Part shown: piece after piece, positions 17,492 to 27,054 of the stretch
Layout of the letters: each line of letters opens with the position of its first letter
How positions within the stretch are numbered: the first letter of the stretch is position 1
Source of the DNA: Myxococcales bacterium
GTDB taxonomy: Bacteria > Myxococcota_A > Polyangia > Polyangiales > Polyangiaceae
DNA: 64,000 bases
NCBI GenBank assembly: GCA_016212965.1
Contig: JACRDA010000354.1
Coordinates: forward strand, 39,033 to 103,032
Direction: 5' to 3'
The notes under the pieces: generated by a model
Told to the model about the DNA's origin: nothing
What the model saw: the letters and a program-made list of their open reading frames with translations, nothing else
Database searches by the model: none
Made by a program: the position numbers and the translations under genes

Positions 17492-18493
17492 CTACCGCAA
17501 CGCCCCGAGCTTCACGTCGAGCTCCGCGCGCTCGCGCTCGGGGTCCGAGTCGAACACGATGCCGCCTCCGACGCCGTAGGTGAACGGGCCGGTGCCCTCG
17601 CGCCACGCCGTGCGGATGAGCAGGCTCGCCCGGACGCGCCCCTCCGAGGCGAAGGCGAGCGCCCCGCAGTAGGGGCCGCGCAGGGAAGGCTCGAGGGCCC
17701 GGATCATGGCGAGCGCGGCCCTTTTGGGGGCGCCCGTGACCGAGCCTCCGGGGTGGAGCGCCTCGAGCACCGCGACGACGCTCGCGCGCAGCGGGCGGGG
17801 AGGGAGCTCGCCCTCGATCTCGCTCACGGTCTGCAGGGCGTAGGGCAGGGCGAGCGTGCGGCGCGCGGCGACGACCCGGACGGAGCGGGGGCGGCACACG
17901 GACGTGAGGTCGTTGCGCACGAGGTCCGTGATCATGGCGAGCTCGGCCGCGTCCTTCGGGCTCGCCTCGAGGTCCGCCGCGGCGTCGGGTGCGGCCGTGC
18001 CCTTCATCGGCTCCGAGCGCACGCGCGTGCCGTCGATGGCGAAGAAGAGCTCGGGCGAGCCCGACACGACCTCGAGGCCCCCCGGCAGGCGCAGCCACGC
18101 CGCGAAGCGCGCCTGCCCACCCGCCGAGAGGCGCGCGAAGAGCGCGGCGGGCGAGACCAGGGAGAGGCTCGCCCGGACCGTGAGGCACACCTGGTACACG
18201 TCCCCCGCCGCGATGGCGGCGCGGATGCGCTCGACGTCGCGCGCGTGCCCGTCGGCGTGCAGGGTGACCTCGGGCGTCGCGGGCGCGACGTCGAGCTCGA
18301 GCGCGACCGGGCGCGCGTCCCCGGCGAACGCCAGGCACTCGCGCCCGGGGAGCTCGAAGGGCGCGAGCCAGAGCACGGGGGCGTCGGCGCCGGCCCGGAG
18401 GTTCGTGACGAGCGTGAAGTCCGTGGCCCCGGCACCGAAGCCCCGACCGAGGAGCGCGAAGCCGCGCCGCGCCGCGAGCTCGGACCGCTTCAC
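17492..18493 (-). CDS. pabB: Aminodeoxychorismate synthase component I / chorismate-binding enzyme
   Basis: GDVYQVCLTVRA, GSPELFF, SEPMKGTA, ELAMITDLVRNDL, HPGGSVTGAPKRAALAMI, YGVGGGIVFDS. GTG start at 18493 overlaps the pabA stop. Confidence 0.88.
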   Translation of the reverse strand: MKRSELAARRGFALLGRGFGAGATDFTLVTNLRAGADAPVLWLAPFELPGRECLAFAGDARPVALELDVAPATPEVTLHADGHARDVERIRAAIAAGDVYQVCLTVRASLSLVSPAALFARLSAGGQARFAAWLRLPGGLEVVSGSPELFFAIDGTRVRSEPMKGTAAPDAAADLEASPKDAAELAMITDLVRNDLTSVCRPRSVRVVAARRTLALPYALQTVSEIEGELPPRPLRASVVAVLEALHPGGSVTGAPKRAALAMIRALEPSLRGPYCGALAFASEGRVRASLLIRTAWREGTGPFTYGVGGGIVFDSDPERERAELDVKLGALR

Positions 18494-19053
18494 GGCAGGG
18501 CCTCGAAGAAGCTCGTGAGCATGCGCTCGCCCTCCGGCGTCGCGTAGGAGTCGGGGTGGAACTGGAGCCCCGCGATGGGGAGCGTCGCGTGCTCGATCGC
18601 CATCGGGATGCCGTCCTCCGTTGCCGCGACGATGCGGAGCGGCGGGACGACCTCGGCGAGCGACAGCGAGTGATAGCGCATGACCGTGTGCGGCCCGCGA
18701 AAGGCAGCGAAGAAGCGCGAGGGCAGGAACTCGGCGCGCGCCGTCTTGCCGTGGCAGGGCGTCGACCGCACGAGCAGCGCCCCGAACGCGAGCCCGATCG
18801 CCTGGTGCCCGAGGCAGATGCCGAGCAGCGGCTTGTGCTCCGCCGCGGCGAAGCGCACGAGCTCGACCAGGCCCGCGCGCTCGGGATCGGTCGGCCCCGG
18901 ACCGAGGACGACGGCGTCGCAGGCGCGCAGGCGCTCGGGCGCTCTTGCGACGGCGCGGCCGGACGCGATCGTGACGGCCTCGCGGCCGACCGGCAGCCGG
19001 TCGACGACGTTCCAGCTGAAGGAGTCTTCGTTCTCGAGGAAGAGGACGTGCAT
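18490..19053 (-). CDS. pabA: Aminodeoxychorismate/anthranilate synthase glutamine amidotransferase component
   Basis: MHVLFLENEDSFSWNVVD, VLGPGPTDPE, LLGICLGHQAIGLAFG, LPIAGLQFHPDSYATPEGERML. Confidence 0.9.
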   Translation of the reverse strand: MHVLFLENEDSFSWNVVDRLPVGREAVTIASGRAVARAPERLRACDAVVLGPGPTDPERAGLVELVRFAAAEHKPLLGICLGHQAIGLAFGALLVRSTPCHGKTARAEFLPSRFFAAFRGPHTVMRYHSLSLAEVVPPLRIVAATEDGIPMAIEHATLPIAGLQFHPDSYATPEGERMLTSFFEALP

Positions 19054-19090
19054 CGCGATGGGGACCGGTCTCGACACGAGATACTAGCTC

Positions 19091-19933
19091 GTGACAGCGC
19101 TCTGCCACACGGCTACGCCCGGCGCGATGGCCGACGAGCGAGGGCAGGCGCCGCTCCGGGCGCTCACGGTGGCGGAGCTCCTCCGCGAGCTCGAGCGCGA
19201 GCGTGCGAGCGTGACGGGACCCGCGATGCTGGCGTGCGACTGCGACGGCACCCTGTGGCGCGGGGACGTCGGCGAGGCGCAGCTCGAGCGCTTGCTCGCC
19301 GTCGACGGCGTGCGCGAGGCGGCGCGTGACGCGCTCCTAGCCGAGGGGCGCGCCGCTCACCTCGCGCTCGACGCCGCGGACTCCCCGACGGCGCTCGCGG
19401 CCGGCCTGTACGCCGGGTACCGTAGCGGGCGGTATCGCGACGCCGACGCCTTCGCGATGATGGCGTGGGTGTTCGCCGGGTACGACGCGGGCGAGCTCGA
19501 GGCCTTCGCGGACCGCACGCTCGACGCCTTCGGCCTCGCGACCGCCCTCCGACAACCGCTGCGGGCCGTGCTCGCGTGGGCCGAGGCGAACGACACCGAG
19601 GTGTGGCTCGTGTCCGCTTCCCCCCTCGCCATCGTGGCCCGCGCCGCGCTGCGCATGGGCATCCCGGTCGAGCGCGTGATCGCCGTGACGCCGCGCGTGG
19701 GCGGCGGCGTGGTCGAGCCCGGGCTCGCCGCGCCACTCTCCTACGGCCACGGCAAGATCGAGCGGCTGCGCGCGGTGCGGCCCGCCCACGAGCTCATCGC
19801 GGCGTTCGGCGACAGCGCGTACGACCTCGAGCTGCTCGCGGCCGCGCGCGTGCCGGTGGCCGTGGCACCCGGCCCCGCGCTCCGCGCGCGCGCCGCCGAG
19901 CTGCCGCGCATGGTCGAGCTCGTCGAGATCTAG
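19091..19933 (+). CDS. HAD-superfamily phosphatase
   Basis: MLACDCDGTLWRGDVG (motif I), VWLVSASPLAIV (motif II), GHGKIERLRA, IAAFGDSAYDLELL (motif IV). Confidence 0.85.
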   Translation: MTALCHTATPGAMADERGQAPLRALTVAELLRELERERASVTGPAMLACDCDGTLWRGDVGEAQLERLLAVDGVREAARDALLAEGRAAHLALDAADSPTALAAGLYAGYRSGRYRDADAFAMMAWVFAGYDAGELEAFADRTLDAFGLATALRQPLRAVLAWAEANDTEVWLVSASPLAIVARAALRMGIPVERVIAVTPRVGGGVVEPGLAAPLSYGHGKIERLRAVRPAHELIAAFGDSAYDLELLAAARVPVAVAPGPALRARAAELPRMVELVEI

Positions 19934-19938
19934 CGGCG

Positions 19939-21114
19939 ATGGCGTCGATCTCGATCCGCGGGCTCGGCAAGCGCTACGCACGCGTCGACGGCGACGGCGC
20001 GCGAGTCTCCGGGCGTCGGCGCGGCGAGCCCCCGCCCGCAGCGCTCGCGGCGCTCGATCTCGAGGTCGCCGACGGCGAGCTCGTCGTCGTCGTGGGTCCG
20101 AGCGGTTGCGGCAAATCGACGCTGCTCCGCCTCGTCGCGGGCCTCGAGACCCCGGACACGGGCACGGTGGTCCTCGGCGGGCGCGACCTCGCGGGTGTGC
20201 CGCCGCAGGCGCGCGACGTCTCCATGGTGTTCCAGGGCTACGCGCTCTACCCGCACCTCTCGGTGCGCGACAACATCGGCTTCCCGCTCAAGATGCGCCG
20301 CGTGGCGCGCCCCGAGCGCGAGCGCCGCGTGCGCGAGGCGGCGGCCCTCGTCGGGCTCGAGGCGCTCCTCGGGCGGCGGCCGGGCGAGCTGTCCGGCGGC
20401 GAGCGGCAGCGGGTCGCGATGGCGCGGGCGATCGTGCGCTCGCCGCAGGCCTTCCTCTTCGACGAGCCGCTCTCGAACCTCGACGCGAAGCTCCGGGCCG
20501 AGCTTCGCCTCGAGATCGCCGCGCTCGTGCGCCGGCTCGGCGTGACCTCGCTCTACGTCACGCACGATCAGGTCGAGGCCATGACGATGGCCGACCGCGT
20601 GGTCGTCCTCCGCGCGGGCGAGCTGCAGCAAGAGGGCCCCGCGCGCGCCGTCTACGAGGCGCCCGCGAACGTGTTCGTGGCGGGCTTCCTCGGCACGCCG
20701 ACCATGAACCTCGTCCCCGTCGAGCGCGTCGCCGGCGAGGCCCGGGCACCGGGGCTCGCGCTTCCCCTCCCGGCGCTCTTCGCCGACGAGCTCCGCACGC
20801 AAGCCTTCGACGGTGCGCTCGTCGTGGGCGTGCGTCCCGAGGCGCTCGGGCTCGGGCCGGAGCGCGAGGGCGACGTGCGCATAGGGGCGCGGGTCACGGC
20901 CGTCGAGCCGCTCGGCGCCGAGACCTACCTCTACGTCGAAGCCGACGGCACGCGCCTGTCGGCGCGCCTGCCCGGCTTCGTCCCGCTCGCGGTGGGCCGC
21001 CGAGCCACGCTCGCCGTCGCGCCCGGCACGCTCCACTGGTTCGACGCCGGCAGCGGACGCCGGCTCCACCCCGGCGCCCGCCCCGAGCCGGCGCAGGCAG
21101 TCGAGGCACCATGA
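19939..21114 (+). CDS. ABC transporter ATP-binding protein (MalK/UgpC-like)
   Basis: VVVGPSGCGKSTLLRLVAGLE, GYALYPHLSVRDNIGFPLK, LSGGERQRVAMARAIVR, FLFDEPLSNLDAKLR, YVTHDQVEAMTMADRVVVL; C-terminal TOBE-like region. Confidence 0.93.
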   Translation: MASISIRGLGKRYARVDGDGARVSGRRRGEPPPAALAALDLEVADGELVVVVGPSGCGKSTLLRLVAGLETPDTGTVVLGGRDLAGVPPQARDVSMVFQGYALYPHLSVRDNIGFPLKMRRVARPERERRVREAAALVGLEALLGRRPGELSGGERQRVAMARAIVRSPQAFLFDEPLSNLDAKLRAELRLEIAALVRRLGVTSLYVTHDQVEAMTMADRVVVLRAGELQQEGPARAVYEAPANVFVAGFLGTPTMNLVPVERVAGEARAPGLALPLPALFADELRTQAFDGALVVGVRPEALGLGPEREGDVRIGARVTAVEPLGAETYLYVEADGTRLSARLPGFVPLAVGRRATLAVAPGTLHWFDAGSGRRLHPGARPEPAQAVEAP

Positions 21115-22418
21115 GGGACGCGCTCGACCGTCGCGCCCTGCTCGGCGCAGGCGCCGCCGGCGCGGCTGCGCTCCTCGCGGGCGGAGCGGGTGGCGCGAGC
21201 GGTTGCGCTCGCGAGCGCGACGACGGGCGCACGGTGTCGCTCTGGTTCAGCTACGGCGGCAACAACCGCAAGGTGCTGCTCGAGCTCGTCGAGCGCTTCC
21301 ACGCCGCGCAGGACGCGATTCGCGTGCACGCGGTCTACCAGGGCGACTACTTCGAGGGGCTCGCCAAGCTGCGCACGGCGGCCTTCGCCGGCGCCACCCC
21401 CACCGTGAGCCACGTGGTCGGCGAGATCGTGCCGTACCTGGTCGAGGCCGGCGCGCTCGAGCCGCTCGACGACGTCGGCGCCGACGTTCTCGCGGATCTC
21501 GTCCCCGAGCTCTCGCAACAGGGCAGCTACACCGGCGGCCCGGACGCCGTGTACGCTCTGCCCTTCAACCGCTCGGTGCCGATCGCCTACTACGACGCGG
21601 ACGTCTTCGCGGCCGAGGGGCTCCGGCCGCCAACCACCTGGCCGGAGCTCCGCCAGACTGCGCAGCGGCTCCTCGGGCGCAACGCCGACGGCACGGTGAC
21701 GCGCTGGGGCTTCGAGTGCCCGATCGACTGGTGGTTCTGGAACGCGCTCGTCGGGCAGGCGGGGGGCGCGCTCGTGGACGCCGCCGGGCGGGTCGACTTC
21801 GGGGGCGAGGCGGGCGTGCGCGCGCTCGAGCTCTGGCAGACCCTGGTGCACGAGGACGGCACGATGAAGCCGCCGCCCGGCCGCGACTACAACGCTTGGG
21901 AGGCCACGAACACGGACTTCCTCGGCGGGCGCGTCGCGCTCATCTGGACCTCGACGGCCTTCGTCCGCTACCTCGAGGACAACGCGAAGTTCCAGGTGCG
22001 CGCGGCGCCTCTGCCCGCGGGCGAGCGCCCGGCGGTGCCCACGGGCGGCACGATGTGGGTGATGCCGCGGCCCACGCCCGGCGTGCCCGTGAGCCCGGCG
22101 CGCAAGCGTGCGGGGCTCGCGTTCCTGCGCTTCATGCTCGCGCCCGAGCAGGCGAGCTACTGGGCGACCTCCACGGGCTACCTGCCCGTGTCGCGCCGCG
22201 GGCTCGCCGACCTCGAGGCGGGCGGCTTCTTCCGCGAGCACCCGAACCACCGGGTCGCGGTCGAGGCGGTGGCCGCGGCGCGACCCTGGCCCTGGCACGC
22301 GGAGCTCTTCCGCTGGCAGCGCGAGATCATCCAGCCGCGGCTCGAGGACGCCGTGCTCCGCGCGCGCGACGCCCGGGCGCTGCTCGCCGAGGCCCGGGCG
22401 CTCGTGGGGGGCACGTGA
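21111..22418 (+). CDS. ABC transporter extracellular solute-binding protein (family 1, UgpB/MalE-like)
   Basis: Tat/lipobox-like RRALLGAGAAGAAALLAGGAGGASGC; VSLWFSYGGNNRKVLLELVERFHAAQ; GGTMWVMPRP; 4-bp overlaps with both neighbours. Confidence 0.88.
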   Translation: MRDALDRRALLGAGAAGAAALLAGGAGGASGCARERDDGRTVSLWFSYGGNNRKVLLELVERFHAAQDAIRVHAVYQGDYFEGLAKLRTAAFAGATPTVSHVVGEIVPYLVEAGALEPLDDVGADVLADLVPELSQQGSYTGGPDAVYALPFNRSVPIAYYDADVFAAEGLRPPTTWPELRQTAQRLLGRNADGTVTRWGFECPIDWWFWNALVGQAGGALVDAAGRVDFGGEAGVRALELWQTLVHEDGTMKPPPGRDYNAWEATNTDFLGGRVALIWTSTAFVRYLEDNAKFQVRAAPLPAGERPAVPTGGTMWVMPRPTPGVPVSPARKRAGLAFLRFMLAPEQASYWATSTGYLPVSRRGLADLEAGGFFREHPNHRVAVEAVAAARPWPWHAELFRWQREIIQPRLEDAVLRARDARALLAEARALVGGT

Positions 22419-23293
22419 GACCCGCGCACCGCAGGGATCCGTATCTCTTGCTCTTGCCGACCCTGGCCACGCTGGGGGTGTTCTTCCTCTACCCGCTCGG
22501 GCGCGCGCTCTACCAGAGCTTCTTCGCGTGGGATCTGCTCACGCCGCCGCGCTTCGTCGGCACCGACAACTACCGGGAGCTCGCGGCGAGCGGCGAGCTC
22601 GTGGCCGTCTTCTTGCGCACGCTTGCCTACAGCGCCGTCGTCGTGTCGCTGTCGGTCGTGCTCGGCATCGCGCTCGCGCTCGCCCTCAACCGGCGCGGCC
22701 TCGTGTACGCGTTCGTGCGCGGCGCCGTCTTCAGCGCTTACGTCGTGTCGTGGGTCGCGGTCGCCCTGCTCTGGACGTGGATCCTCGACGGCGAGAACGG
22801 CGTCGTCGCGGCGGGTTTCCGCGCGCTCGGGTTGCGCTCGCCCGCCTGGCTGTCGGATCCGACGTGGGCGCCCATCGCGCTCGCGCTCGTCACCGTGTGG
22901 AAGGTCGCCGGCTACGCGATGGTCATCTTCCTGGCGGGCCTGCAGGACATCCCGCGACCGGTGCTCGAGGCGGCGGCGCTCGACGGCGCGGGTCCGTGGC
23001 GGCGCTTCTGGCACGTCACCTGGCCGCTGCTCCGCCCGACGGCCGCCTTCGTCGGCACGACGAGCCTCATCCTCTCCTTCCAGGCCTTCGACGTGGTGCG
23101 CGTCATGACGCAGGGCGGGCCCGTGCGCTCCACGACCGTGTTCGTCTACGCGATCTACGAGCAGGTGTTCCTGAACCTGCGGGTCGGCAAGGCGAGCGCG
23201 CTCACGGTCGTCTTCTTCCTCCTGCTCATCGGCCTCACCGGCCTGCAGCTCTGGGCCTGGCGCCTGTCGGCTCGGCGCGGAGCGCAGGCATGA
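22415..23293 (+). CDS. ABC transporter permease (UgpA/MalF-like)
   Basis: RRDPYLLLLPTLATLGVFFLYPLGRALYQSF; EAAALDGAGPWRRFWHVTWPLLRPT (EAA loop). Confidence 0.9.
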   Translation: MRPAHRRDPYLLLLPTLATLGVFFLYPLGRALYQSFFAWDLLTPPRFVGTDNYRELAASGELVAVFLRTLAYSAVVVSLSVVLGIALALALNRRGLVYAFVRGAVFSAYVVSWVAVALLWTWILDGENGVVAAGFRALGLRSPAWLSDPTWAPIALALVTVWKVAGYAMVIFLAGLQDIPRPVLEAAALDGAGPWRRFWHVTWPLLRPTAAFVGTTSLILSFQAFDVVRVMTQGGPVRSTTVFVYAIYEQVFLNLRVGKASALTVVFFLLLIGLTGLQLWAWRLSARRGAQA

Positions 23294-24150
23294 GCCTCCT
23301 GCGATTTCTCTTCCGTCTGGCACTCGCGCTGCGCGCCAACCCGTCCCGCGTGGCCTCGCACGCGGTGCTCGTCCTCGCGGGCGTGGTGTGGCTCGCGCCC
23401 TACGCCTGGATGGTGCTCACGTCGCTCAAGACCCTGCCCGAGATCGTCTCGGCGCCGGCCTACCCGCTGCCGTCGTCCATCCATCTCGAGGCCTACCGCG
23501 AGGTGTTCCGCGCCGTCCCGGTGCTGCGCTACCTCGGCAACACGCTCGCGATGGCGCTCGCCATCGCGTTGCTCCAGATCGCCCTCGCGCTGCCGGCGGG
23601 CTACGCGCTCGCGAAGCTGCACTTCACGGGCCGGCGGCTCGCCTTCGGCCTCGTCCTCGCGTGTCTCGTCATCCCGGCCCAGGTCACCTTCGTGCCCGTG
23701 TTCACCATGCTCGGCCCCATCGGCTGGGTGAACACCATGGCGGCGCTGGTGCTGCCCTTCGGTGTGAGCGCGCTCGGCACGTTCCTGGTGCGCCAGGCGC
23801 TCTTGGCCGTGCCCGACGAGGTCATCGAGGCCGCGCGGCTCGACGGCGCGAGCGAGCTCTACATCGTCTACCGGGTGCTCGGCCCGATGCTCGGGCCGAC
23901 CCTCACGGCGCTGTTTCTCTTCAGCTTCGTCTTCCACTACAACGACTACTTCTGGCCCCTCATGATGACCACGGACGACAGCGTGCGGACCCTGCCCCTC
24001 GGCATCGCGCTCCTGCGCGAGCAGGGCACGGGCAGCCGCTGGCACATCCTCATGGCCGGCAACGCCGTCCTTTCCCTGCCCGTGCTCGCCGTGTTCGCGC
24101 TCGCGCAGCGGCGGATCTTGCGCGCCGTGACGGCCAGGCCCGTGGGCTGA
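23290..24150 (+). CDS. ABC transporter permease (UgpE/MalG-like)
   Basis: WLAPYAWMVLTSLKTLPEI; EAARLDGASELYIVYRVLGPMLGPTL; FHYNDYFWPLMM. Confidence 0.9.
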   Translation: MSLLRFLFRLALALRANPSRVASHAVLVLAGVVWLAPYAWMVLTSLKTLPEIVSAPAYPLPSSIHLEAYREVFRAVPVLRYLGNTLAMALAIALLQIALALPAGYALAKLHFTGRRLAFGLVLACLVIPAQVTFVPVFTMLGPIGWVNTMAALVLPFGVSALGTFLVRQALLAVPDEVIEAARLDGASELYIVYRVLGPMLGPTLTALFLFSFVFHYNDYFWPLMMTTDDSVRTLPLGIALLREQGTGSRWHILMAGNAVLSLPVLAVFALAQRRILRAVTARPVG

Positions 24151-24160
24151 GCGACGCCCG

Positions 24161-26317
24161 ATGGACCTCCGGCTCTGGCACAGGCTGCGGGTACGGCTTC
24201 GGCGTGGCTCCTCGGGCGCGCCGCCCGGGTGGAGCGGACCGACCCACGCCGAAGTGACGGCGCGGTGGTCCCGCCGGCGGCGCGTGCGGCGCGTGCTCAC
24301 CTGGGTCGCGGCGAGCGCCTTCGTGCTCGCGACGGCGCTCGGCCTCGCGACCGTGCTCGTCTACCGCTCGGTGCGGGCGGCCGCCACGGCGTGCTTCGCG
24401 TCGATCGAGGCGCCCCGCGGCGAAATGCTGCCGGACTGCGAACGCTTCGCCGCGCGCCTGTGGCTGCCCCTCCGGGCGCCCTGGACGCGCCGGGCTGCTC
24501 GGTGGCTCGTCGAGGAGATCACGGTGCGGATGGCCGTCGCGCGCTACGTGGACGCCGCGATCGGGCACCCCGATCCCGAGCACCTCGACGCCGCGCGCGA
24601 GGCCGTGCGTGTGGCGGCCACCGAGCTCGACGCCGGGACGGCGCGCCTTCGCCTCGACGAGCTCGGGCCGATGATCCCCGCCCCGGACCCCTTCGATCTC
24701 GCGGCCGATCTGGGTGACCACCGCGGGCTCGTGGCCCACGAGGGCCCCTTCCCCCACTGGTACACCGCCCGCCGGGCCCTCGACTGGGCGCTGGCGCGCG
24801 GTCGCAGCTCCGATGCCGTGCGCCTCGCGGCCGACAACCTCGGCCGCGACGCGGACGAGCTCGAGCTCGCCGTTGGCGCCGTCCTCTGCGCGTACGGCGA
24901 CGTGGAGCGCGGCCTGCCGGCGCTCGTCGGCATCCAGGACCTCTGGGCACGCAAGCGCAAGGCGAACTTCGCCCGTGCGTACGGTGGGGCCCGCGGGCTC
25001 GTCGAGGCGTGCGCCGCGCGGAGCGCGACGGCCCCGCCCCCGCTACCGAGCGGCGAGGGCGGAGGGCCGCTCGACCACGTCGAGCAGCGCGCCGTCTTGC
25101 GCCTGCGGCTCGCCGAGCGCGCGGACGGTTGCGACCCCGCCGCCGAGGCAGCGCGCTGCGGGGAGCGGCCGACGGTGCACGAGCGCGTGGCGGACATCCT
25201 CGCGACGCTCGGCTCGGGCGAAGCGCTGCGCCACCGGCTCGCGCTCGCCGCGAGCGTGCTGCCCTACCTGACGGAGGCAGAGCGCGTGCGTGCACTCGTC
25301 ACGCCGGCGGAGGGCGAGGTCCCGCGCGAGCTCGGCGCCGCGCCGCTCGACTGGTTGACTCCGGCGCGCGACGAGCCCTTCGTTCCGGCCGAGCGCTGGG
25401 CGTCCGCCGCGGACGCCGTGGTCCGCATGGCGCGCGAGCACGCCGAGCTCGGGCCGGTCGCGGCGCGGCTCGCGCTCGGTGCGGCTCGCGCCTTCGCCAT
25501 CCGCGGCAACGGGCCGGTCGCGCGGGCCTACGCGGGGCGTTCCGGGGATGCGCTCGGGCCGGACGGTGCGCGCCTCGCGCAGGCGCTCGCGGCCTACCTC
25601 ACGGGCGAGCTGCCCGCGGCGCTCGAGCTGCTCGGGGGTGAGCCTGGCGCCGAGCGCGCACCCATGGCGGCGCTGCGGGCCGAGATCGTCGCCGAGATCG
25701 GACACGTGGGGTCGCGCGAGCCCGGGGCGGGCCGCATGGAAGACGTGAGTCGCGCCATCGCCCAGGGACTCGAGGCGCCGCGCGCCGCCGACGCCGCGCC
25801 CGAGAGCCAGCGGACGGCGGCCGCGCGCGAGCGGCTCGGCTGGCTCGGCAGCTGCGTGCTGCCGCCGGCTGGCGGCGAGAGCCTCGCCGGCGCGGTCGAC
25901 CTTCCCCCCTTCGTCGGTCCCCTGGCCATGTCGGAGGCGGGCGTGCGCCGCGAGCGGCTCGAGGCCGCCCAGGCGGCCTGGCGTCGGATGCGGGCCGGCT
26001 CGGGTGCCGAGTGGCGCTCGTACCGCTACGCCCTCTTGCGGCGCCGCGGCGACGCGCCGCCCGCGCTCGGGAGCTACCTCGCCTGCGCCGCCGCGCTCGT
26101 CGACGAGCCGGCAGAGGTCGAGCCGTGGCTCGACGCGTTCGTGGCCGTGGACCTCGGCGCGCTCGGCCTGCGGGCGCACGCCTTCGCGCGGGCGGTGGCG
26201 GCGCGCTTGCGCGGGGACGCTGCCGCTGCCGCGATCTGGACCGAGACCTACCGCACCCTCGCGCGCGAGGCCTCGGACCCCGCGCGCGCCGAGCTCTTCC
26301 AGGCGCTGCGCTACTGA
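24161..26317 (+). CDS. Hypothetical membrane-anchored protein with helical-repeat-like Ala-rich region
   Basis: 718 aa; one N-terminal TM (VLTWVAASAFVLATALGLATVLVY); 10 nt after the permease, same strand. Confidence 0.55.
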   Translation: MDLRLWHRLRVRLRRGSSGAPPGWSGPTHAEVTARWSRRRRVRRVLTWVAASAFVLATALGLATVLVYRSVRAAATACFASIEAPRGEMLPDCERFAARLWLPLRAPWTRRAARWLVEEITVRMAVARYVDAAIGHPDPEHLDAAREAVRVAATELDAGTARLRLDELGPMIPAPDPFDLAADLGDHRGLVAHEGPFPHWYTARRALDWALARGRSSDAVRLAADNLGRDADELELAVGAVLCAYGDVERGLPALVGIQDLWARKRKANFARAYGGARGLVEACAARSATAPPPLPSGEGGGPLDHVEQRAVLRLRLAERADGCDPAAEAARCGERPTVHERVADILATLGSGEALRHRLALAASVLPYLTEAERVRALVTPAEGEVPRELGAAPLDWLTPARDEPFVPAERWASAADAVVRMAREHAELGPVAARLALGAARAFAIRGNGPVARAYAGRSGDALGPDGARLAQALAAYLTGELPAALELLGGEPGAERAPMAALRAEIVAEIGHVGSREPGAGRMEDVSRAIAQGLEAPRAADAAPESQRTAAARERLGWLGSCVLPPAGGESLAGAVDLPPFVGPLAMSEAGVRRERLEAAQAAWRRMRAGSGAEWRSYRYALLRRRGDAPPALGSYLACAAALVDEPAEVEPWLDAFVAVDLGALGLRAHAFARAVAARLRGDAAAAAIWTETYRTLAREASDPARAELFQALRY

Positions 26318-26408
26318 CCTTCGCGGCACGGTCGCGACGCGACGGAAAAGGGGCGCCCGACCGTTCCGCCCGTGTCGCCGCGGCCGCGTCGGGCTAGGGT
26401 GGACAGGC

Positions 26409-27008
26409 ATGCGTCCGGCTCAGCTCCTCCTCGGCGCGGCCTGCCTCGCGATCGTCGGCCACGCGCGCCCGGCCCACGCGTACGAGCGCCAGTGGCACGT
26501 GGGCGGCACGTTCGGATACGTGTTCGCGCCCTTTCCCGTGGCGGGCGCGACGCACGGCTTCGGGGGGGGTGCCCACCTCGCATACGGCCTCTCGGATGCC
26601 TTCGATCTGCGCGTGAACGTCGACGTGCTCGGCTTCTCGGTCGCCGAGCCGCTGCCCGAGGACGCGCCCGTGCCGCCGGAAGGGCTCCCGCACCACGCGG
26701 CGACGGTGTGGTCCGGCACGGTGGGCGCGCAGTACGTGCTCGACATCCTCGAGTGGGTACCCTACTTCGGGCTCGCCCTCGGCTTCGCCGACGTGGTGCA
26801 GCCGCCCACCGGCGCCGCGAGCGGCGAGCGGCTCCACGATCCGAACCTCGCCTTCGAGATCCCCTTCGGCATCGCCTACCTTCCGATCCCCGAGCTCTCG
26901 GTCGGCCTCGAGGGGCGCTACCGCGTGCTCGCCCTCGGCACGTCGCCGCGGACGCCCGTGCAGATGATCCTGGCGACCGCGCGCCTGGAGTACGTCTGGG
27001 GGTACTAG
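26409..27008 (+). CDS. Outer-membrane beta-barrel-like protein
   Basis: Signal MRPAQLLLGAACLAIVGHARPAHA; WHVGGTFGYVFAPFPVAGATHGFGGGAHLAYGLSDAFDLRVNVDVLGFS...LATARLEYVWGY. Confidence 0.7.
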   Translation: MRPAQLLLGAACLAIVGHARPAHAYERQWHVGGTFGYVFAPFPVAGATHGFGGGAHLAYGLSDAFDLRVNVDVLGFSVAEPLPEDAPVPPEGLPHHAATVWSGTVGAQYVLDILEWVPYFGLALGFADVVQPPTGAASGERLHDPNLAFEIPFGIAYLPIPELSVGLEGRYRVLALGTSPRTPVQMILATARLEYVWGY

Positions 27009-27054
27009 CGCCGACCTGCGCCCAGCACCCGAGCGCCGGGCGGCGAGCGGCCCA

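Noticed and set aside
16226-18547. 773-aa + strand ORF spanning kinase and pabB genes
   Set aside because: Antisense to two well-supported minus-strand genes; no domain signature.
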